Shown here: positions 52,935 through 59,537 of the stretch, in pieces | How the letters are laid out: every line of letters starts with the position of its first letter | How positions within the stretch are numbered: position 1 is the first letter of the stretch | DNA from: Frigoribacterium sp. Leaf8 | Lineage (GTDB): Bacteria; Actinomycetota; Actinomycetes; Actinomycetales; Microbacteriaceae | Assembly (NCBI RefSeq): GCF_001421165.1 | Contig: NZ_LMKB01000001.1 | Coordinates: 393,184-457,183 of the forward strand | Direction of reading: 5' to 3' | Length of the DNA: 64,000 nt | Translations under genes and position numbers: made by a program | Notes under the pieces: generated by a model | What the model saw: only the letters and a program-made list of their open reading frames with translations | Databases searched by the model: none | What the model was told of the DNA's origin: nothing

Positions 52935-52940
52935 ACCCTA
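52935..52940 (-). promoter_or_regulatory. -10 box of the pucG-allC-rpiR operon
   Basis: TAGGGT on the minus strand ends seven bases before GTG 52927. GTTTCA (52951-52956) and TGAAC (52963-52967) stand just upstream and resemble half-sites of the boxes at 55835-55882. Confidence 0.45.
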
Positions 52941-52993
52941 CGCAACCCGTGTTTCAGCCAGGTGAACTCGTCGGGCACAGGCCGGGGCGGGCA

Positions 52994-54652
52994 TCAGGTC
53001 GCCCAGGTCGCCGCGAGATCGAGCAGGGACAAGTCCGCCCCGCGGGGGCCCACGAGGCACAGCCCGACGGGCGCGCTCCGCCCGGAGGCGAGCGGCACCT
53101 CGAGGACCGGCGCCGACACGGCGGGGGCGCCGAGCACGCCGGCGATGCAGGTCAGCCCGAGGGTCGCCGAGCGCACTGCGTCCACCTCGGCAGCGGTCGC
53201 ACCGAGCGCGGGCGCGGCCGAGGACGCGCTGGGCAGGAGCAGCACCCGGCCGTCGAGCAGGGCCTCGAGACGACGACGTTCGTGGCCGAGGGCGACCCGC
53301 GCCTCCTCGGCCTGCCCAGGCGAGACCGTCGCGCCGAACGCGAAGCGGGCCGACACGTCGGCGGCGAGTTCGCCCGGGTGCTCGGTGATCCAGTCGCCGT
53401 CGGACTGCCAGGCCTCGAAGGCCTGCAGCACGCGGAACAGCTCGAAGAGGTGGGCGACGTCGCCCAGCACGACTTCCTCGGGACGCTCGACCCGCCCCGC
53501 GGCGGTCGCCTCGTCGAGAGCCCTCACGAACTCGGCGCGCACGCCGGGCTCGACCGACGCGAGCACCCGCGGATCGACGACGTACGACGGCTCGACCGAC
53601 ATCTGGTCGGCCAGGGGCAGCGACGCCCGGGCCGCCCGACGGAGGGTGTCGACCTCGCGGGTCAGCCAGCCGACCGTGTCGAAGCTCGGCGCGAGCGGGA
53701 GCAGCCCGGCGCGATCGACCGCCCCGTGGGTGGTGCGGATGCCCCAGAGCCCCTGGTAGGACGCGGGCACGCGGAGCGATCCGCCGGTGTCGGTGCCCAG
53801 GGCGATGCTCACCTGCCCGAGGGCCACGGCCGCCGCCGGGCCACTGGTCGAGCCGCCGGGGATCGCACCCGGCACGGCCGGGTTGGGAGGGGTGCCGTAG
53901 GCCGAGTTGCGTCCGGCGATGCTGTACGCGAACTCGTCGGTCTGCGCGATGCCGCGCAGGTCGGCCCCGGCGTCGAGCAGGTGCTGCACCGCGGCCGCGT
54001 GCCGGGACTCGGGGGCCGCACCCGCGAGCCGGGCAGGCACGCCTGCCCCGATCGCGTGGCCTGCGACCGCGAACAAGTCCTTCACGGCGACCGTCTCGCC
54101 CGAGAGGGCAGGAGGCGCCGTGCCGGTCGAGTCGTCCCCTCGGCTTCCCGAGACGAGCGGCTCGCCCACGACCCGCCAGACCCGGCGGTCGATCGCCGGC
54201 GGCGACGCCTGCACCTGGGCCGAGGCGATCCGCCAGGAGCGGGCACCCACCGGACCCGCATCCGGATCGCGGCGCCAGAGCTGCGTGATGACACCACGAC
54301 CCCCGGCGGCCGGGGCGTTGACCGACACGACGATCGCCACGTCGGCGGTGACGACCCGGACGTGGCACTCGACCACCCGTCGGACCGGACCGGACCCGCG
54401 CCTCCCCCGGAAGGCCGTGATCGCGTCGTGCCCCACCAGCAGCCCACCGGCGTCGGCGCGCATGACGGTGGCGGTCGGTTCGAAGGCCGCGGCGAGCGCG
54501 GCCTGGTCGTCGGCGGCGAGTGCGCGTTCGTAGGCGTCGAACGCCTCGAGCAGGCCGTCGGGCAGTTCTCCTTCGACCGAGGTGGGGACGGTGCCCGAGC
54601 CGACCCGTGCCTCCTCGGGGTGGCCCGGCGGTGTACCGGTCGCGTCAGCCAC
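52994..54652 (-). CDS. AtzH-like domain fused to amidase-signature hydrolase
   Basis: The 552-residue protein joins an N-terminal NTF2-like AtzH domain (about residues 33-150; LLEAFDAYERALAADDQAAL, LVGHDAITAFRGRRG) to an amidase domain with catalytic Lys in AVKDLF (about 194), GGSTSGPAAAV and Ser in GTDTGGSLRVPA (about 290). The AtzH family was assigned to decarboxylation of a dicarboxyurea in s-triazine breakdown, and AtzE/AtzF are amidases of the same path, so a ureido or carboxyurea substrate is plausible. GTG 54652 overlaps the formamidase stop by eight bases. Confidence 0.85.
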   Translation of the reverse strand: MADATGTPPGHPEEARVGSGTVPTSVEGELPDGLLEAFDAYERALAADDQAALAAAFEPTATVMRADAGGLLVGHDAITAFRGRRGSGPVRRVVECHVRVVTADVAIVVSVNAPAAGGRGVITQLWRRDPDAGPVGARSWRIASAQVQASPPAIDRRVWRVVGEPLVSGSRGDDSTGTAPPALSGETVAVKDLFAVAGHAIGAGVPARLAGAAPESRHAAAVQHLLDAGADLRGIAQTDEFAYSIAGRNSAYGTPPNPAVPGAIPGGSTSGPAAAVALGQVSIALGTDTGGSLRVPASYQGLWGIRTTHGAVDRAGLLPLAPSFDTVGWLTREVDTLRRAARASLPLADQMSVEPSYVVDPRVLASVEPGVRAEFVRALDEATAAGRVERPEEVVLGDVAHLFELFRVLQAFEAWQSDGDWITEHPGELAADVSARFAFGATVSPGQAEEARVALGHERRRLEALLDGRVLLLPSASSAAPALGATAAEVDAVRSATLGLTCIAGVLGAPAVSAPVLEVPLASGRSAPVGLCLVGPRGADLSLLDLAATWAT

Positions 54653-55790
54653 CGAAGTCCGCCTTGCGGATGCGGGCGTGGACGCCCTTGACGAGGTCGA
54701 CGACCTGCGAGATGTCGAAGTCGGTCGCCGCCGAGAGGTAGGCGTAGGCGAGGCTGCGGTCCATGCCGTAGCGGGCCTCGAGCAGGTCGATCGCCGCTCG
54801 GACGCAGGCGCGGACCGCCTCGTCGAGGTCTTCGTCGAGGCCGGTCGGCACCAGCGACTCGGCGGTCTCGGCGAGCGGCCCGGAGATCTCGCCGAACAGC
54901 GCCACGGCCTCGGCGCGCGGCACCAGGTCGAACCGGACGGTCACGCGCAGGCTGGCCTCCATCGCGGTGAGTGCGACCTCGCCGTCGCCCTGGGCGAAGT
55001 GCGGGTCACCCACGTAGGCGAGGGCCCCGGGCACCTGGACGGGCAGGTGCAGGGACGCACCCTCGGTCAGCAGGGCGATGTCGACGTTGCCCCCGTGCGG
55101 ACCCGGTGGCACCGAGTGCGGTCGCTCGTCGCCCGCGACGGCGACCCCCATGATGCCGAGGAACGGGTGCAGCGGGAACCGCACCGTATGGCCGGCACCG
55201 GGCACGAGCGGCAACGTGCCGACCAGGGAGCCGTCGGGTTCGTGGTCGACGGCCGCGAAGACGCTGACCGGATCGGCGCCGAGCGGGAACTCGCCGGCGA
55301 GGGCCCCGCGACCGTGGCGGTTGGAGATGACGCCGTACGGCACGCGAGGTGTCGCGTCGAGCAGGGTCATCGTGACGACGTCGCCGGGCTGGGAGCCGCG
55401 GATCGCGATGGGGCCCGTCACGACGTGCGGGCCGTCGGCACCCGGATCGCGACCGTGCTGGTCGTCGCTCGCGGCGGCCAGGGCGACCGCGTCGTCGAGC
55501 ACGTGCTCGGGGGGCACCCCGTGGCGGGCGAAGAAGGCCTGAGGATCACGGCCCTGGTCGTCGAGCACGCCCTCGTGGCTGAGGGTGTCGATGAGGACGG
55601 CCGTGCCCGGGTCGATGGTGAGCACGGGCTCGTCAGAGGCACAGGGCAGGCGCCCCCACAGGGTCGTGGCCAGGGTCGCCGGCACGTAGGGGAGGGCATC
55701 GCCACGGTCGTCCGGCGACAGGGGTTGCAGGATCGGGGTCGCGGGAACGGGGCCCGACGGAGGTGCGGGGGTCGCCTCGGAGTTCGCCAT
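54645..55790 (-). CDS. acetamidase/formamidase family protein
   Basis: The 381-residue enzyme has blocks GVISNRHGRGALAGEF, FPLHPFLGIMGVA, GGNVDIALLTEGASLHLPVQ, GDPHFAQGDGEVALTAME and FDISQVVDLVKGVHA, matching the FmdA_AmdA family, which hydrolyses formamide or acetamide to ammonia. It is first of a two-gene operon with the AtzH-amidase. ATG 55790 is set by TACTGT seven bases upstream; GTG 55799 lies inside that box. Confidence 0.9.
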   Translation of the reverse strand: MANSEATPAPPSGPVPATPILQPLSPDDRGDALPYVPATLATTLWGRLPCASDEPVLTIDPGTAVLIDTLSHEGVLDDQGRDPQAFFARHGVPPEHVLDDAVALAAASDDQHGRDPGADGPHVVTGPIAIRGSQPGDVVTMTLLDATPRVPYGVISNRHGRGALAGEFPLGADPVSVFAAVDHEPDGSLVGTLPLVPGAGHTVRFPLHPFLGIMGVAVAGDERPHSVPPGPHGGNVDIALLTEGASLHLPVQVPGALAYVGDPHFAQGDGEVALTAMEASLRVTVRFDLVPRAEAVALFGEISGPLAETAESLVPTGLDEDLDEAVRACVRAAIDLLEARYGMDRSLAYAYLSAATDFDISQVVDLVKGVHARIRKADFGG

Positions 55791-55797
55791 GCCCAGC

Positions 55798-55803
55798 ACA
55801 GTA
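55798..55803 (-). promoter_or_regulatory. -10 box of formamidase operon, leaderless spacing
   Basis: TACTGT on the minus strand ends seven bases before ATG 55790. Confidence 0.5.
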
Positions 55804-55834
55804 GCGAGTGGACGCCTCGTCCCGATAAGCCCTC

Positions 55835-55882
55835 TGAAACGAGTTGTTCACAAATCGCCGATCGTGAAACAAGTCGTTCACA
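55835..55882. promoter_or_regulatory. two 18-bp operator boxes between formamidase and uricase genes
   Basis: TGAAACGAGTTGTTCACA (55835-55852) and TGAAACAAGTCGTTCACA (55865-55882) differ at two positions and start exactly 30 bp apart. Each is a near palindrome (TGAAAC against GTTCA). The second covers the expected -35 of the uricase promoter, so it should act as an operator there. The binding protein is unknown; the RpiR regulator is the first candidate. Confidence 0.7.
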
Positions 55883-55903
55883 CGGTTGTGTGATCATCGC
55901 CGC

Positions 55904-56797
55904 ATGGCGATCATCCTCGGCGACAACCAGTACGGCAAGGCGGAGTCGCGGCTCGTGCGCTTCTACCGCGACGGGCCCCGACACGAGATCCGCGACGTCA
56001 ACGTCACGACGGCACTGCGGGGCCCCTTCGACGCGGCGTACCTCCGCGGCGACCAGAGTGCTGTCCTGCCGACCGACACCCAGAAGAACACTGCGTTCGC
56101 GTTCGCGAAGTCGAAGGGCGTCGAAGCCGTCGAGCGCTTCGGGCTCGAGCTCGCCCGCCACTTCGTCCACGACGTCGAACCCGTGACGGGTGCCCGCATC
56201 GAGATCGAGCAGTACGACTGGCAGCGGGCCGTGGTCGACGGCAGCGAGCACGACCACACCTGGCTGCGTTCGGGTCAAGAGGTGCGCACCGCCGCCGTCA
56301 CGGTCGACGGCACCGGCGAGTACGTCGTGGGCGGGCTGAAAGACCTGGTCCTGCTCAAGTCGACCGGCTCCGAGTTCGCCGGGTTCCTGACCGACGAGTT
56401 CACGACCCTGCCCGAGACGCACGACCGGGTCATGGCGACGGCGCTCGACGCGAAGTGGCGCTTCGGCACGACCGACGTCGACTGGGAGGCCACGTACGCC
56501 GAGGTCAAGCGCCTGATGGTCCGCGAGTTCGCCACCCTGCAGTCGCTCGCCCTGCAGCAGACCCTGTGGCACATGGGCACGGCCGTCCTCGAGGCGATCC
56601 CCTCGATCGTCGAGGTGCGCCTGAAGGCACCGAACAAGCACCACTTCGCCTACGACCTGTCGCCCTTCGGCCTCGAGAACCCGGGCGAGGTCTTCTGGGC
56701 CGCCGATCGCCCGTACGGTCTGATCGAGGCGACCGTGCTGCGCGACGACGCCCCGCCGGCCCACGACGCGTGGCGCGCCTCCGCGGGTCTCGCATGA
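55904..56797 (+). CDS. uaZ: urate oxidase (uricase)
   Basis: The 297-residue cofactor-free oxidase turns urate into 5-hydroxyisourate. It has ILGDNQYGKAESRLVRF with the catalytic Lys near residue 11, VLPTDTQKNTAFAFAK with the partner Thr near 58, and KHHFAYDLSPFGLENPGEVF at the C-terminal active-site loop. The length equals that of single-chain bacterial uricases. GATCAT six bases before ATG 55904 fits a leaderless start. The guanine deaminase gene follows on the same transcript. Confidence 0.94.
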   Translation: MAIILGDNQYGKAESRLVRFYRDGPRHEIRDVNVTTALRGPFDAAYLRGDQSAVLPTDTQKNTAFAFAKSKGVEAVERFGLELARHFVHDVEPVTGARIEIEQYDWQRAVVDGSEHDHTWLRSGQEVRTAAVTVDGTGEYVVGGLKDLVLLKSTGSEFAGFLTDEFTTLPETHDRVMATALDAKWRFGTTDVDWEATYAEVKRLMVREFATLQSLALQQTLWHMGTAVLEAIPSIVEVRLKAPNKHHFAYDLSPFGLENPGEVFWAADRPYGLIEATVLRDDAPPAHDAWRASAGLA

Positions 56798-56847
56798 GCC
56801 TCGTCGAGCCGAACCGCCCCACCCCCGCCCCACCCCGAGGAGACACC

Positions 56848-57324
56848 GTGACCGACGCCGACGACGCCCGCTGGCTGGCCCGCACCATCGAACTGGCCGT
56901 CGAGAACGTCGCGAACGGGGGCGGACCGTTCGGGGCCGTCATCGTGCGGGGTGACGAACTCGTGGCCGAGGGTCGGAACCGGGTGACGGCCGACCTCGAC
57001 CCCACCGCGCACGCCGAGGTCACCGCCATCCGCGCGGCCTGCCGGGTGGTCGGCGACTTCTCCCTCGCCGGCACGACCCTCTACACCTCGTGCGAACCGT
57101 GCCCGCTGTGCCTCTCGGCGTCGCTCTGGGCCAGGGTCGACCGGGTCGTGTACGCCGCGGACCGGCACGACGCCGCGCGAGGCGGTTTCGACGACCTCGA
57201 GTTCTACGAACTGTTCGCGCGCGACCGGTCGACCTGGGACCTCCCCGTTGACGAGGTGCGCCCGGCGAACGCACCGGCGCCGTTCGAGGCGTGGGCGAGC
57301 CACGACCACCGCACCGATTACTGA
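56848..57324 (+). CDS. guaD: guanine deaminase (CDA fold)
   Basis: The 158-residue zinc deaminase has GGGPFGAVIVRGDELVAEG, TAHAEVTAI (zinc His and catalytic Glu) and SCEPCPLCLSASLWA (two zinc Cys), followed by VVYAADRHDAARGGFDD, as in Bacillus GuaD, which makes xanthine from guanine. GTG 56848 has GAGGAG five bases upstream and gives the usual length. ATG 56794, overlapping the uricase stop as ATGA, is an alternative that adds 18 Pro-rich residues. Confidence 0.87.
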   Translation: MTDADDARWLARTIELAVENVANGGGPFGAVIVRGDELVAEGRNRVTADLDPTAHAEVTAIRAACRVVGDFSLAGTTLYTSCEPCPLCLSASLWARVDRVVYAADRHDAARGGFDDLEFYELFARDRSTWDLPVDEVRPANAPAPFEAWASHDHRTDY

Positions 57325-57342
57325 GTCGTCGTGCGAGGGGGG

Positions 57343-57669
57343 TCAGCTGCCGCGGTAGGTCGAGTACGCGAACGGGCTGAGCAGCACCGGCACGTGGTAG
57401 TGGCTCGACTCGTCGGCGAGGGTGAAGTCGATGGTCACCCGCGGGTAGAACGTGTCACGCCCGGCCGCCGCGAAGTAGGCGGCGGTCTCGAAGACCAGTC
57501 GGTAGTCGGCGGCGGGCAGGGCGTCCGGGCCGAGTTCGGGCACGCGCCCGTCGGCGTTCGTGACGCCGGTGGCGAGTTCGCTGCCCCGTGCGTCGTAGAG
57601 CGCGACGGGGATGTCGGCGGCCGGGCGGCCCAGTGCGGCGTCGAGGACGTGCGTCGTGACGTGGCTCAT
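57343..57669 (-). CDS. uraH: 5-hydroxyisourate hydrolase
   Basis: The 108-residue transthyretin-like enzyme has HVTTHVLDAALGRPAADIPV at the N-terminus (catalytic His), the central YRLVFETAAYFA and the diagnostic C-terminal YRGS. It converts HIU to OHCU, the step after uricase. ATG 57669 overlaps the uraD stop by four bases, so the two enzymes are translated together. Confidence 0.93.
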   Translation of the reverse strand: MSHVTTHVLDAALGRPAADIPVALYDARGSELATGVTNADGRVPELGPDALPAADYRLVFETAAYFAAAGRDTFYPRVTIDFTLADESSHYHVPVLLSPFAYSTYRGS

Positions 57670-58214
57670 GCTCGGGCCTCGTCGTGGCCGGCGGGTGCCG
57701 ACCCGGCGGGTGCCGACCCGGTGGGTGCCGACTCGGCGAAGGTCGACTGCAACCGCAGCAGGGCGATGTCGCGCAGCTCGGCTCCGACGATGCGCAGCTC
57801 GGTGTCGTCGTCGAGCCCGAGCCGGCGGTGCAGCTCACCCACGATCTCGGCCCGGCTCCGACCGGCGGCGCGGATCAGGAACACCCGGTCGAAGCGCTGC
57901 TCGTACGCGGCGTTGCCCTCGACCAGCAGCTGCGCGAGCGTCTCGTCGTCGGCGTCGACCGCCGAACCCTGCTCGCGCCGGCTGAACGCCTGGGCGGCGC
58001 CGTCGCCGACCGGCTTCTCACCGATGCGCGGGTGGTGCGCCATCGCCTCGTCGATCTCGGCGGCGCTGAGCGGCGTGGCGGCGGCGGCCGCGACCGTGAT
58101 CAGGGCATCGGAGTCGGCGAACGGCGCCTGCGCCGCGACGTCGTCGACCCATCGCTCGACGGCGAGGGCGGCCAGCAGGTGCGAACGCAGGGTGGCGTCG
58201 TCGAGCTCGATCAT
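57666..58214 (-). CDS. uraD: OHCU decarboxylase
   Basis: The 182-residue all-helical enzyme makes S-allantoin from OHCU. The catalytic His is in AMAHHPRIGEKP (about residues 62-73); FLIRAAGRSRAEIVGELHRR is the conserved C-terminal block. The last 20 residues (ESAPTGSAPAGSAPAGHDEA) come from a 15-bp DNA repeat and are probably dispensable. ATG 58214 has TAGGGT seven bases upstream. Confidence 0.9.
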   Translation of the reverse strand: MIELDDATLRSHLLAALAVERWVDDVAAQAPFADSDALITVAAAAATPLSAAEIDEAMAHHPRIGEKPVGDGAAQAFSRREQGSAVDADDETLAQLLVEGNAAYEQRFDRVFLIRAAGRSRAEIVGELHRRLGLDDDTELRIVGAELRDIALLRLQSTFAESAPTGSAPAGSAPAGHDEARA

Positions 58215-58221
58215 GACGCAC

Positions 58222-58227
58222 ACCCTA
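58222..58227 (-). promoter_or_regulatory. -10 box of uraD-uraH, leaderless spacing
   Basis: TAGGGT on the minus strand ends seven bases before ATG 58214. Confidence 0.5.
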
Positions 58228-58319
58228 GCGACGGTGCCCCGAGGCGACGGGCACGGCTGGCCGACCCGCGCCTCCCGGGCGTCCGGCGACGCGGCACCCG
58301 GGCGCGCCGGGCCGGGTGG

Positions 58320-58403
58320 CCGCTCGCACCACGTCCGTGGCCGCTCGCACCACGTCCGCAGCCGCTCGCACCACGTCCGCGTCCGCTCGCACCACGTGCG
58401 CGT
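58320..58403. repeat. four tandem 21-bp units in the uraD-xdhB gap
   Basis: Four units starting CCGCTCGCACCACGT lie at 58320, 58341, 58362 and 58383. The period is exactly two helical turns, so one DNA face is repeated. The rest of the 391-bp gap holds one full dispersed-motif copy (58264-58275) and a CAGAGT -10 candidate at 58589-58594. Confidence 0.9.
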
Positions 58404-58604
58404 CGTGGAACCACCCTCGAGCGTGGTTCGACCACAGGACGGTGGTGCGACCCCGTCCCCGGCCCTCGCCGCGGCTCCGGCTCTCGTCCCGGCCCTCCAC
58501 CCGACGCGGCTGCGGTGTCGGCGGCTCCGCGCCGGGGCCGGTCGTTCGACGCCGAGCGAGCCGACACATGCTCGAAACGCCCGTCGTGCAGAGTGGGGTC
58601 TCCC

Positions 58605-59537
58605 ATGGACCTGACCACCGTTCGCGAGATCCGCACCCCGTCACGCCGCGACGAGATGGTCTTCGCGCCCGGCGAGCGGCCCCTCGGCGGTGGCACGTGG
58701 CTGTTCTCGGAGCGGCAGCCCGGGCTGACCGGCCTGGTCGATCTGACCTCGCTCGGGTGGACGCCGGTCGAGCGCGGCATCGCCGCCGACGGCCGCGACG
58801 TCGTCAGCGTCGCCGCCACCTGCACCATCGCCGAGCTGCTGCGGCTGCCCGCCGACGCCGACTGGGTCGCCCACCCGCTCGTCGACCAGTGCGCGAACTC
58901 GCTGCTCGCCTCGTTCAAGATCTGGAACGTCGCGACGGTCGGCGGCAACGTCGCCCTCGGGCTGCCTGCCGGGGCCATGACGTCGCTCATGGCCACGCTC
59001 GACGCCACGGCCGTCGTCTGGACGACCGACGGGGGCGAGCGCCGCCAGCCCGTGTCCTCCTTCGTGACCGGAGTGGTGCAGAACACCCTCGAGCAGGGTG
59101 AGGTGCTGCGCACCCTCGAGGTGCCGCTCGGGTCCCTGCGCTCCCGTACCGGGTTCCGGCGCATCTCGCTGAGCCCCCTGGGCCGCTCGGGCACGCTGGT
59201 CACGGCCCGGCTCGGCCTCGACGGCGAGTTCGTGGTCACGATCACGGCGGGGACGACCCGTCCCGTCCAGCTGCGCTTCGACGAGGTGCCCGGCGAGCGG
59301 GCCCTGGCGGACGCTCTCGGCCGCATCGACTGCTGGTACTCCGACCCCCACGGCGACCCCGACTGGCGCCGCGCGATGAGCGCCCGCTTCGCCGACGAGT
59401 TGCGCGTCGAGCTCGGACGACCCGCCACCGACGCGCCGGCGCGACCCGTGCGCGAGTCGACCCACGACCCGCGCAGCGCGGCCGCCCGCGCGAGGCGGAC
59501 GCCGCCCACCACCACGACCCCCGGAGGCGCGCGATGA
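58605..59537 (+). CDS. xdhB: xanthine dehydrogenase FAD-binding subunit
   Basis: The 310-residue subunit has the FAD-loop motif LGGGTWL near residue 27, LLASFKIWNVATVGGNVALG (about 102-121) and AGAMTSLMATLDATAVVWT, as in CO-dehydrogenase/XDH flavoprotein subunits. It passes electrons from the molybdenum site to NAD+. The C-terminal 40 residues are Arg/Ala/Thr-rich. Its stop overlaps the next gene by four bases, as expected for one enzyme complex. Confidence 0.87.
   Translation: MDLTTVREIRTPSRRDEMVFAPGERPLGGGTWLFSERQPGLTGLVDLTSLGWTPVERGIAADGRDVVSVAATCTIAELLRLPADADWVAHPLVDQCANSLLASFKIWNVATVGGNVALGLPAGAMTSLMATLDATAVVWTTDGGERRQPVSSFVTGVVQNTLEQGEVLRTLEVPLGSLRSRTGFRRISLSPLGRSGTLVTARLGLDGEFVVTITAGTTRPVQLRFDEVPGERALADALGRIDCWYSDPHGDPDWRRAMSARFADELRVELGRPATDAPARPVRESTHDPRSAAARARRTPPTTTTPGGAR

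Noticed and set aside
51047-54691. A long plus-strand open frame (over 1200 codons) opposite pucG and the AtzH-amidase
   Set aside because: It is Arg/Gly-rich without domain motifs and lies antisense to genes with clear active sites; high GC makes such shadows.
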